A stretch of 64,000 bases of DNA from Hepsetus odoe (Eukaryota > Chordata > Actinopteri > Characiformes > Hepsetidae), in contig CM029383.1 of the NCBI GenBank assembly GCA_017165825.1, positions 2,456,067-2,520,066 on the forward strand. Reading direction: 5' to 3'. Below, in pieces: positions 47,901-58,377 of this stretch (within the stretch, counting starts at the first letter, position 1; every line of letters begins with the position of its first letter). Below the pieces are notes generated by a model. The model was given only the letters and a program-made list of their open reading frames with translations. It searched no databases and had not been told where the DNA came from. The translations under genes and the position numbers were made by a program.

Positions 47901-49824
47901 GATAAATGATATTGTTTCTATAGTACATATATATATATATATGTAATTTTTATATAATTGGCAGCAAAAAAGCAGCTTTGTAATTTAGCTTGTTTTTGCA
48001 AGCAGCACCAAGCCTTCTAGTTAACAGATCAGTTCCTTAAAGGGTGTTCTGGAGCTTTCTTAATTTATTAAATCTATAGATGTTATAGTGTTAAGCAACA
48101 GAGAGAAATTCAGTCAGAAGCAGCACTCTAAAAACTGCAGCAAGAGCCTACAGTAAAAAAAAATGTCTTGACGTCACCCACTCCCATGTTAGCCTCGTTA
48201 CTCCAGATCAGGTTGAAATAGTTCAGACGCATACCATGTCTTTGTAGACTTGACCACATTTCGAGTAAAGAGAACAGTTGTGTGTAAACCTAAGACCATT
48301 TCGAAGGTCTGGCCTGAAGTGAAGGCTTTCTTTTGTTCCTGGCTGTTGTGTTTATGGGCTTTGTCAGACGAAGCTGTTGGAGATGGGTCCAGTAGTGTAA
48401 TTATAGGTGTCCTCTCCAGACCCAGCTTTTCTTCTCTCTTCCCTCACGGATGACTTTGCCAGTAGTGTGTGATGCGATGTGAGTGGAGATGGTGATTCAT
48501 GCTCTCCCAAGAAAAACAGCAGGGCCTGCCAATGGGCCGGCGGACACCGGTGTCCCGCCAGGGAGCAAAGTCTGTTTATTCAAAGAGCCTGCTGATGAGA
48601 GCAGCTCTGCATGGACCGGTGTGTAAGGGAGTGCGATGGAAAAAGGGGAGGCAGGAAGGAAGAAGAGATAAAGATAGGTTCACTTACAGGAGAGTGACAA
48701 ATAAAGGCAAGGAAGAGTAAAATCTGTGTTTTTTCTCGTGACTTTTCCAGCATCCTCTAACTTTTTTGCTTAACAACCAGATATTTGCAGCTGTGCAGTA
48801 ACATACACTTGATATAGTGCAAGTCCCTACACATTTGTCACAATATTGAGCAAGTAAAAACATATACTGTACGTGGCAAAAATTAATTGGAGCCATGAAG
48901 CTTGTTTAAAACTTTAGTTTATTCTTATATAGAGCAAGGGAGGAGATTAAACATTTTGGAAGGAACAGAAGTTCCTGAATCTCCTTATCTCTGCAGTTTG
49001 GCATTATTGTTGGTTTTTGCACAAAAAACGTTCTTCTTTCACCCTTGTGTGGTTGTTTTCTTCCAGTTTAACATGATCAGTCACATGATAACTTCACCCA
49101 TATGCCTACTCGCTCGCGACCCTTTTCACATTTGTATCAGGGGACTGAAAGGGTAAAATTCATTTAATGTCTGAACTGATTCAGACACTTCCGTTCATAC
49201 ATTTAACTGTTCCTGGTGATTTACAGAGAGGTTTAGGGTTGGAATACATGTGTGAAAGGGACTTTAAACTGAAAAGTAAGTGATTTTTGCAATTTACTAC
49301 AAATAAAAATTACTGCAGTAAAACGTGACAAAAAAATCAGTTTATCAAATGGATTATTAATGTTATTATTTTTATTTATATTGGCAACAGGATGGGTGTG
49401 TAGATTTAAGTGCTGGATTCAAGCAGGTAAATTTGGTCTCCTCAGTCAACAGTAGACATCAATAGACATCCAGTTTTTTTTTTTTTCTTCAAAAACGTGG
49501 TTGGAAATTTGTGTCAATTTAGAGTTTTTTCCTCGCCGTTCTTTTCTAGCACCTATACTGGCACCTATACCACTTGTGAACCTACATGAAGAGCGGCACA
49601 TTCCTGTTTTTGTCTTTGAGACAAATACCTTTAGTTGGAGAATGGTTGTGTGCTTGCCCTCAGAAGTGTCATTTCAAACTTGCCATGATCTCAGGACTGG
49701 GCCCACTGTGAAAGGAGAACAAAGCTTTTCATTATGATAAAAAAAAATGTCCGTCTGGGCATTTCTCAGCAGGCTGGAATGAGGAAAGAGGCAGTGAGCT
49801 TTCACACATGCAAGCTTGTCTATA

Positions 49825-49838
49825 CCCCCCCCCCCCCC
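49825..49838. repeat. C14 homopolymer
   Basis: Fourteen C in a row, followed by aacacacgcacacacacac. Its length is likely to be uncertain in the assembly. Confidence 0.9.
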
Positions 49839-50384
49839 AACACACGCACACACACACATGAGCCGCTGACTTAGGGAAACAGAAAAGAGGGTGTTAAATC
49901 CCCCTTTATCGAAAATTGGCTTTCCCAGTTAACAGCCCCTAACAGGAATCCAGTTGAGTTTCCAAGGTAACCTCTCCACAGATCTACGTTTGTGTGCATG
50001 GTAGGAGTTGAATAGTTGATTGTTGGCAAACACACCCAGCGGATAGAGGTTTAACTGTTGAATAAAAAAAAAAAAAAACGAAAACCCTTTTCCTGGAATC
50101 TCAGATTCAGTTCCTCAACATGAAGTGTTCAGTTAAAGATCCACCTTACCACTGATGCTGCTATGAACATTAGTTCCCAGTACTAAGGATACACCAAACC
50201 TTACCTAGTTTACCACCATTTTCCTTTTTTTGGTTATTGTTCAGATCCTCAGTATATTACATTTGATATTGTTATAATTTTTTTACACAGTATATATAGA
50301 AAATACACACAAATACAACCTAGTAAGCTGCAACAATAAATGCCTTCGGATATGTTAAGCGAATAACATTGATCATTTTATTAC

Positions 50385-50648
50385 TATGGTCTAGTGATTA
50401 GGGAGTTGCCCTTGCATCGGAAGATTGTGGGTTCGATTCCCCTCTCCAGTAGGTTGCCCTGAGGTACCCTTGAGCAAGGTACCGTCCCCATCACTGCTCC
50501 CCGGGCACTTTCAATAGCTGCCCACTGCTGCACGGTGTTTGAGTGCATGGGTTAAATGCAGAGGTCCAATTTCGTTGTGGTTCACTGTGTGCTGTGCTGT
50601 GACCTCGCAATGACAAGGGTTGTCACTTTCACTTTTTTTCACTTTCAC
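50385..50648 (+). mobile_element. tRNA-derived SINE, head plus body A
   Basis: It starts inside the A-box region (ctatggtctagtgattaggg), has the B-box-like gggttcgattccc, a complete body A (gggcactttcaatagctgcc, caatttcgttgtggttcact) and a tcacttt tail. The first few bases of the head are lost. Confidence 0.87.
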
Positions 50649-51479
50649 CTGTTAAGAGGTGGGATATATTTGGCTGGAAGTGAAGGGTCATTTCTTGAGG
50701 ATGGTATGTTTGAAGCAAGAAAGCATGGCAAGTTGTATTTAACCTAATAATAATAATAATATTTAACCTAAATATTATTGTGTAGAATAGGACTGAGTAC
50801 AGCCCTTCATGACGATGGTATTCTCTAATGACAAGGACCTGTTTTGGCAGCATAATTCGCTGCCATACTGTAAAATAGTTTTAAGACTCATTTGAGGAAC
50901 AGGGTAAAAAGGCAGAGGAGTTCACTTGGCCTTTAACTTTCTCCAGATCCCATTCTGACTGGACATATGTGGGATATGCAGGACAAACAAATTTGATTGA
51001 TGCAGAAGATGTTACAAGAAGGGTTCACTGCTAATATCTTGGTGCTAGATATCATAGCGCACCTTCAGAGGTCTTATGGATTCCAACCCTTGATGGTGTA
51101 CAGGTGTTTTGGCAACATTAGGAGGGCCTGCACGACACAAAGCAGGTTTAATGTTACAGTTGATTGGTCTATATTAGATAGAATAGATATCAGAAATACC
51201 CAGTGGCTTAAGCTAAACTAACCGAAGTCCCTTTGCTAGGAAATATGGACCAAACCTGAACCGCAAAGTTGCTTAAAGCTATTTTAAAAGAAGAAAAGTG
51301 TATGGTAAAAGTGTAAAAACAAAAAGATGCAAAATGCATTCAAATACAAAAGTGTAAAAGCAAAAAAAAAAAAATGTCTAAACATTACCCCCAACCGCAG
51401 TCTTCCATGTTCAAAACAGACTTCCATATTTCCATAGTAACTGAACAATAATTTTATGACTTGTCAAATATTCATCCAT

Positions 51480-51594
51480 CCATTATCTGCCGCTTGTCCC
51501 AAACGGGGTCGCGGGGGAGCTGGCGTCCAACCCAGCGCACACAGGGCGAGGACGGGGGACGCACCCTGGACAGGTCGCCAGCCCTTCGCAGGGA
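51480..51594 (-). mobile_element. Headless SINE body B, third copy
   Basis: On the plus strand it reads catccattatctgccgcttg, caaacggggtcgcggggg, and ends ccttcgcaggga. It is the 3' part of body B with its (ATGG)n tail, 5'-truncated. No convincing target-site duplication. Confidence 0.82.
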
Positions 51595-51959
51595 TATATA
51601 TCATTTTATCTTAGTCAAATAAGATTTTAATAAAATAAAATTTTAAGTCAAATAAACTGCAGAAATTCAATTAAAAAATCAGAAAAAGGTCATTTTCAGA
51701 ACTTGAAGTGTGTTATCATTGTCAAATGAAGCAACTTCTGAGCAATATCAGGGCTATATGGATGGTACAGAAATAACTATGAAATCTTAATATTGGCTAG
51801 TTAATTGGCGAGCAGTCAAACCAGAGAGTCTATTCACCTATTTGTTTTATTTGAGCCTGAAAACCTAAGAACAGCAACGAAGGAAGTCGGGCAAGGAATC
51901 TTTGTTCTTTTTCCGCGATGAACTAGGCTGGTATGCTGCAGTGTCAAATCAAATGCAAC

Positions 51960-52300
51960 ATGTGAACTCGCAGCGCCCCAGATAGGCTATCTGTGACCAG
52001 GACGAGCCCAGGCTCCTGATGGAGGGTAATTGCCTCTGCGTATCCCTCTGCGTCACATCTCGCCGGCACTCTAAACTGGGGCCGACTGCTGGAAGCCCTT
52101 ATGTCCACAGGTAATTGGTTCCAGGCAGAGCCTGGAGATTGGGAGTGAGTGGGCCTAAGGCCAGCCTGGCTCTCAGTGCCAGGATTAGCTCGAGCTTCAG
52201 AGCTCAAACGAACCTCTTTGCCTTTTGTTGTCCACAGGTGCTGTTCGCAGTGACTCTCATCATCGGCCACTTGCCACCCAGCTGGAAAGGGGAGAGGGAA
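51960..52300. promoter_or_regulatory. Candidate conserved non-coding element
   Basis: This is a GC-richer island of unique sequence in an AT-rich intron, without microsatellites. It holds a 108-codon minus-strand open frame (51944-52270) that I do not recognise. It could be a regulatory element. A cryptic exon is possible but no convincing splice pair with open frame was found. Confidence 0.2.
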
Positions 52301-52689
52301 ATCACTCTGTAAAACAAAGTGATTTTTTTAGTATTTTCTTACTATTCTTATCTCTTAGCAAAGTCAATGATCTAATGTAACCTAATAAATTAAGTGTATT
52401 ATCAAATTGTCATAGCTGATCATGAGGCATGGGTGTTTAATTTGACAGGTAGCAATAAAGGGGGCAATAATTGCATCAGCTGCAAGGGCACCTTTGTATT
52501 TTAATTACAGAGAACTAACATGTGTTTGTTTTTTGGTTTGAAGTACAACAGAAGAACTGAGAAAAAAAAAAACCATGTTTTAGCAAAGTAGCCCAGGTCT
52601 GTCTGCTCATCCAATGTACGGTAAATAAGCAACCTAATGGTGGTTTAAAATATGGGGCAAAACTAAGCATCTTTCTAAAGCAAAATGTT

Positions 52690-53510
52690 TGAGCTTGTCA
52701 TGTGCATGTACGTACATAAGAGTTCAACACTATGATGTTTCCACCTCCAAACTTCATTGTTGCTATTTTGATTTTGGGGTGATGTGCTGTGCCATTTCTC
52801 CTCGGTACATGATGTGTGCAATGACCAGAGAGTTCAAGTTTGGTCTCATCTGTCTATATTCTCCCAGTGGTTCCTTGGCTTGTCCAAATGGTGTGCAGCA
52901 AACCTTCAACGAGCTTCAATATGCTTTTTCTTCAGAAGTGGATGCTCGTACAGTGAGCGTTTAAAGAGGCCTTGCATTACATATTACATAGTGTTGTCAT
53001 TGAACAACTGTACCTGCTAATTCCAGATCTTGTGAAGCTCTCCGCAAATGGTCCTTGGCTCTTTGGCAACTCTTCTGATTATTCTTTTGACTCCTACATC
53101 AGAAATCTTGCAAGAAGCACCTGGTCGTGGTCCAGATTATGACCCCAATTCACTGGAACATTTGGAAGCTTAGAAATCAGAGTGCAACCAGTGCCATCAG
53201 TATGTTTCACAACAATAAGGTTTGCGAAGGTCTTCAGAGCTCTTTACTTTTACCCATCATGAGACGCGTCTTGTGTGATACCTTGGTGATGAGAAACCTT
53301 CTTATAGGCCGTCAGTTAGTAGTAATTAGCTGATATTAATTTGCAAGGGTCAGGATTGCTTTCTAAACACAGACAGATTTTAGCTGGTTTCTTGGCTTCT
53401 TGGCTTTCCTTTTTGCAGCTACTTTTCCTCATGTGTTCAATACTTATTCCTTGTGTCATTCCACTTTACTACATATAACTTAATTTATAGACTTATTTTC
53501 CCCGCTGTAC
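52690..53510 (-). pseudogene. Degraded Tc1 transposon with transposase remains
   Basis: The minus strand around 52731-52785 reads HHPKIKIATMKFGGGNIIV, the conserved stretch after the first catalytic aspartate of Tc1-type transposases. About 75 bases upstream, in a shifted frame, a DQT remnant matches the DET box. The rest, up to the attttccccgctg sequence at about 53490-53505, is recognisable as fish Tc1 sequence but has many stops and shifts. The half with the other two catalytic residues is missing beyond 52690. A (CA)n array follows at 53511-53529. Confidence 0.75.
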
Positions 53511-54094
53511 ACACACACACACACACACAATTTATAAATGTATCAACAAAAATTATAATTTACATTTATATTAATAAGAATATTTCCAGTTGACCCCAAA
53601 TTAATTTCAAATGTACTTGTGAAAGAAAAGTGGCCCTCTTTTCAGCATCTCCAACCCATTTTTAGCTCCCTCCCCCAACCCCATGCTGTATCCGTAGTCC
53701 TGTGGATTGATTGTGTGAGACACGGCTCATGGCTTTTAGCACGTTTTGTGCAAGTGTGTGTATGTGCCTAACAACCCACTTAACCCTTGAGAATCCTGAT
53801 TCAATTATAGGCTTTACACTGTGTGAACATACTGTGAAGACACCATGTTTACTACTAGAGAGCTTAAGTCTGTAGCCGGCCACTGGAGATGGGTTTATTT
53901 ATACCTTGCATGGAAAGCTATTGGCCTTCCACCAAACGCAGCTTTTTCCATAGACAGGCTTGATCATCTTGTTAGGACATGCGTCTGCAACATTCTGCAT
54001 GTCAGGAGGGTAAAGAACATCTCCATAAAACACAAGCTTAGTTTAATGCATGATGTACATGCTTCTTTAATTTCTTTGGTCAAAGTGTGCTCAC

Positions 54095-54300
54095 CTTTAC
54101 ATTTACCTTTATTTACATTAATGGCATTTAGTAGGATCCCGAGCAACTTCCATTTTCTAATTATAGGGGCAGTGTCCCTGGGGCAACTTGGGGTTAAAGA
54201 TTTTCCTCAGGAACCCAATGATGATGGTGCTGGAGGTGGGAATTAAACTTGGGATCTCTTGGTCCATAGGCGAGTATCCTCCCATTATGCAACAGCAGGA
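54095..54300 (-). mobile_element. Degraded SINE of the 9636 family
   Basis: It keeps taatggcatttagtaggatc, gggcagtgtccctggggcaa and ggtggga-attaaac in the same order as the SINE at 9636-9848, but is far more diverged and its A and B boxes are ruined. It lies about 400 bp before the acceptor of the four-TPR exon. Confidence 0.75.
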
Positions 54301-54708
54301 GGGGAAGAATAATTCTGACCTAATAATTCAGCTCCTCTTCTCTCACCTCCCACTTATCGTTGGGTGAAATGCTATTCTTGCTCAAAGACCCTCCTACACT
54401 TCATTAACATGTCACGGAATGAAAGGAAAATGCAATGTGATCTTCAATTCATTTTAATGTATCTGATTTCAAAGGGTTTTTTTTTTTTATACCCGCAGTG
54501 CTAACGTTGAATGAAAGACCAGCTAGAGTTCTCAGGAGATCTCATTTGCTTTGTAATAAACTATCCCTCTCTAACCATATCCGTATATTTTTTGGTATTC
54601 CAAAATTAAGGGATATTTCTGTGAGCCTTATTTCATTGCCAAATCAACACTCACAGCTAACATAAACATTTGTCTTTTTCCTCCCCACCTCCCCTGCACC
54701 TCTCCTAG

Positions 54709-55216
54709 GCAGCATCGTCAGCTCTCAGCAGCTTGGGCCATGTCTACACAGCCATTGGCGACTACCCCAATGCCCTGGCCAGCCACAAGCAGTGTGTCCT
54801 GCTAGCCAAGCAGTCTAAGGACCAACTGGCAGAGGCACGCGAGTTAGGCAACATGGGTGCAGTCTACATTGCGATGGGTGACTTCGACAATGCCGTGCAG
54901 TGCCACGAGCAGCACCTGGGAATCGCCAAAGCACTGGGTGATAAGCGTGAGGAGGCACGTGCCTACAGTAACCTGGGTAGTGCCTACCACTACCGCCGTA
55001 ACTTTGACAAGGCCATGTCCTACCACACACATGTCCTGGAGCTGGCCCAGGAGCTTGAGGAAAAAGCCTTTGAGATGAGGGCGTATGCTGGCCTGGGCCA
55101 CGCTGCCCGCTGCATGCAGGACCTAGAGAGGGCAAAACAGTACCACGAGCAACAGCTCAACATCGCTGAGGGCCTGAAGGACCGTGCTGCAGAGGGCCGC
55201 GCCTCTTCTAACCTGG
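54709..55216 (+). CDS. ttc28: ttc28 coding exon: four TPRs
   Basis: The 508-bp exon begins AASSALSSLGHVYTAIGDYP and encodes 169 codons plus one base. Four TPRs follow at a strict 40-residue spacing. Their helix A motifs are SSLGHVYTAIGDY, GNMGAVYIAMGDF, SNLGSAYHYRRNF and AGLGHAARCMQDL, and a fifth begins at RASSNLG. Each unit ends in a charged helix and the E-A/E-M-R boundary typical of TTC28. The third position of codons is GC-rich compared with the flanking AT-rich intron, as expected of a constrained exon. The acceptor has a strong pyrimidine tract (tctcctag|gc, phase 0) and the donor is g|gtaaga, phase 1. The next exon, which in the family continues the TPR array, is beyond the window. 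Three open frames on the opposite strand are shadows. Confidence 0.97.
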
Positions 55217-56129
55217 GTAAGAAGTTTGATCAAACTCAAGAATAATAGAAGATGTATGCAGCACGTAGCCATTACAAATATCATTACTAATTTTTTTTTA
55301 AGATGGCTCACAAAAAAGTACAAATGCTGGCATTTTGACCAGTATGTAATAAAATTTTGAATTTGTTATGCAGTTTTATGTAGAGCAGCCTTTTAATTTA
55401 TCAATTAGATGGACCCTATACATTTTAAGTGCCTTCCTAGCCACTGACCAGTAGGGTAATAAACACAACCAAGCCGGTACAGCTTTTGCTTCAACATCAT
55501 ACAAAATCTTAAAGAAAACAATATTTTTATTCACTCAAAAAAGCTGGAAACAGCAAGAAACAACCTAAACTTTAGCTTTTTGTTCTACTGATTTGGGACA
55601 TTTTGTCTTTTGAATAATCCATACTTTCCATTCTAATGATGATTTGAAATCATGAATGCATCAGCGTGTTTCTCAGCAGTAATGTTAGCTTGCTGGCTTG
55701 CATTTACAATCAAAAAATGCTAAAGGGAAAAGAAATTATGATACTCATCCCATACTTATTTTAGCAACAGTTTCGTGATAAATCTTGAGAAAGACATTAT
55801 AGTCTAAAATCTGCCTGAACATACATGTTTTTTTTTTGTTTACCACAGATGTAGAGACTGTTATGATATTGATATTGGCTTGAGTGTCCCTTTATTCCAG
55901 ACAGATTTTGATAGTTTCTATTGTTCCGTTTGTCATCAGTATAAATGACAGCATTATGAATTTATATATGAACATGACAATGTGTTTGTATCAACTTAAA
56001 ACCGTTTAGTTCCCTCACATGCGGCAGAAACAATTTCAGCCTGTGGAGGCACAGACTTCATACATCTGTAGATGAACTGTAGCATTTGGCACCAGTGTGG
56101 TAGCAGCAGTTCCTATGAATGCTTTAAAT

Positions 56130-56600
56130 GATGCTTGATCAGATTAGGGTCTGGAGGCCAAGTCAGCAGCTTGAACTCTTGGTCATGTTCCTCAAACCAT
56201 TCTTGAACCATTTTTGCAGCGTGGCAGAGAGAATTTTCCTGCTGCAATTAGTCAATGCAGTGCCATGAAGGGGTGATCTTGGTCTGCAACAGTGTTTTCA
56301 GTATGTGTCAAAGTAAGAGCTGCTTGACATTATCAAGAGCATCCCACTGTATTTGCCAGTTTGCCTCTTTTCCATAGGGGATCCCGAGTTGCCTTTTCCT
56401 CAGGTAAGCAAGAAACACACTCAGCTGTCCATATGATGTAAAAAAAAAAAATGTTTCATCAGACCATGCCATTGTCTTCCGTTGCTCTTTTACCCGCAGA
56501 CTGTTTCTGACAGTTTCTTCGTTTCTAAAAGCAGACACTTTGGGTGCAGGCATTTTGCTCATCTAGGGCAATGCACACCCATATGCATCAAGTTGCTCTG
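56130..56600 (-). pseudogene. Tc1/mariner transposase pseudogene
   Basis: The minus strand encodes MAWSDETF near 56460-56490. At 56166-56249 it encodes LQQENSLCHAAKMVQEWFEE, then HDQEFKLLTWPPDPNLIKHH. These match the three catalytic boxes of a Tc1 family widespread in fish. The first aspartate survives (WSDE), the second has become glutamate (QQEN for QQDN) and the third is lost (LIKH for PIEH). The frame is shifted between boxes. The element is dead and its ends could not be defined. Confidence 0.82.
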
Positions 56601-58127
56601 TATTGTGTGCGCCCACATTTTTCTATCATGACCAGCATGAAACCTTACAGTGTTTAGAGCAATAGTAGCTTTTCTATGGGATTGGATCAGACAAGCTTTT
56701 CTTCACTCCCTCAGTTGAGGGTTTAGTATAATTTGCAAAAACAAGACAAAGGGCAGGTTACAGCTAACCGTAAAGAACATAAATGGGCAAAGAGGTTAAC
56801 AAGTGAGATAAAAATGTAATTAGGTAAAACAGCAAATAAAATCTCAAACTTAAAAAATGTATAATATATTGCCATTATAGCCATTATAGTTGCCATTGAA
56901 ATCAACAAATATATTTTTACAGTAGCTAATAAAAATTTAACAGATATACTGCAAAATGTATAGTAAAACGAGGCAGACAATGGCAATTTAACAACTCTTC
57001 TATATTAGTTTAATTAAACCACAACAAAGCTTGTTATATGTTCTGCCTGTGTGACCTTTTAGACCCATATAAAATAGGTATTAGATTAGTTTAATAACAT
57101 ACAAAAGGTAGCTGTCTTTACAAATACAGTACTGTGATGTCTTTTCTCACCAGAAACTGTAAAAATAAAAGCCTAACAGAAACATTCAGCATGGCAGCTT
57201 CAGCCTTGTATTTGCCAATAATACATCGACTTTGGTTCATGCATGAGCCGCTCTGACAAATGGAGCCCAACAAGCCCAAGGGTCTCTCTTTCTATGCTTC
57301 ACTTTAAATTCTAGTACTGGACTAATACTTTCTCCCAGCCTGAAACCAGCTTCAATTTGATCTGGGACACATGCTCTCTCCCAGATGAATAGATCAACTC
57401 TCAGAAGAAAAATGTTGCCCTAAAAAAAAAAAAAAACAGTTTGTGCACCAGATTACAGGGAGCAAATTGAGCAACATCTGGAAAGACTGTAGTTTTGCTG
57501 TTATGTAAATATGTTCTTTCAGTCTGAGAGGGCAAAAAGAGTAGAGTGTATGCCTTGACTTTGTTTATATGTTTGCTTTTTGCATTAATCATCAAATTAT
57601 TAACCTGATGTAAATTAAGTAAAAATGGACTTCATGCAGGATTCCAAGAGCCTTTGAAAGAAAACTGTCGCAAACTTAATGCACCACTACCATCATCCCT
57701 AGAACTGGGTTTTTTTTTTTGTATAACCTTTATCTCATAACTGACGTCCAAACCAGATCAATTTCATAGTTTAGTGTCGGCATTTAATTGTAGTTTTGGA
57801 AACTACATGACCCTTAAGCTCCAATATTTCCCATCATTTTTTACTAGTTATTTTAGTCTCATTTAAAGCTGTTGCATTATGTACATGGGTTAGCAGTCCG
57901 TTTTGTTTAATTGCATTTGACTTTGCTTAATATGTACTGGTCTTCCCCATGTAATTGAATGCCTTGTGTATTACTTAATATTGATGCACAAGAAAATTGT
58001 AGAAGGCCACTTGCAGGGTCAAAAAAAATGATGTTGTTTTAAAATTGTGATGTCATATATTCAGTGCAAGATCTAGCAGATAAAAACATTTCTTTGCTTC
58101 TCTTTAGCTCAAAGTGATCAAAATTGC

Positions 58128-58377
58128 AGGGGCGTGGTGGCCTAGTGGTTAGGGCGTTGGCCGCATGATTGGAGGATTGGGGGTACGAACCCCTTCCCAA
58201 TAGGTTGCCCTGAGGTATCCTTGAGCAAGTTGCCGTCCCCGTCATGCTCCTCCCTGCGATGGGCTGGCGACCTGTCCAGGGTGTGTCCCCCGTCCTTCGC
58301 CCTGTGTGAGCTGGGATGGACTCCAGCACTCCCCCACAACCCTGCTTGGGACAAGCAGCAGACAATGACTGACTGAC
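58128..58377 (+). mobile_element. Composite tRNA-derived SINE (head plus body B), full length
   Basis: The head reads aggggcgtggtggcctagtg with a B-box-like gggtacgaacccc. It joins through tgccgtccccgtcatgctcc to body B (cctgcgatgggctggcgacc, then cttgggacaagcagcagac) and ends in an (ACTG)n tail. It is flanked by the perfect 13-bp repeat tgatcaaaattgc at 58115-58127 and 58378-58390. It has the same architecture as the copy at 480-722 but the opposite orientation and a different tail repeat. Confidence 0.9.

Larger units (their letters stand above)
24411..54708 (+). other. ttc28: ttc28 intron, 30,298 bp, phase 0
   Basis: It starts gtaaaa and ends with a long pyrimidine tract and ctcctag. It carries most of the repeats of the window: a Tc1 derivative with TA and TTTA arrays (24858-25467), a 2.2-kb minisatellite (28170-30365), a LINE piece (32610-34080), several SINEs, a hAT MITE (42643-42816) and a Tc1 fossil (52690-53510). 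The larger stretches 26272-27520, 30366-32609, 34641-35875, 37366-42642, 42817-45196, 45669-47460, 47943-50384 and 51596-52689 show no exon or RNA gene. A few segments inside them look like candidate conserved non-coding elements and are listed separately. No nested gene was found on either strand. Confidence 0.88.

Noticed and set aside
53845..54246. A 133-codon plus-strand open frame
   Set aside because: Its second half lies in a degraded SINE and its first half has no recognisable domain. There is no splice signal pair that would join it to ttc28 in phase.
54815..55135. Three antisense open frames inside the four-TPR exon
   Set aside because: They are shadows of a GC-rich coding exon. The sense frame has clear TPR periodicity and splice sites.
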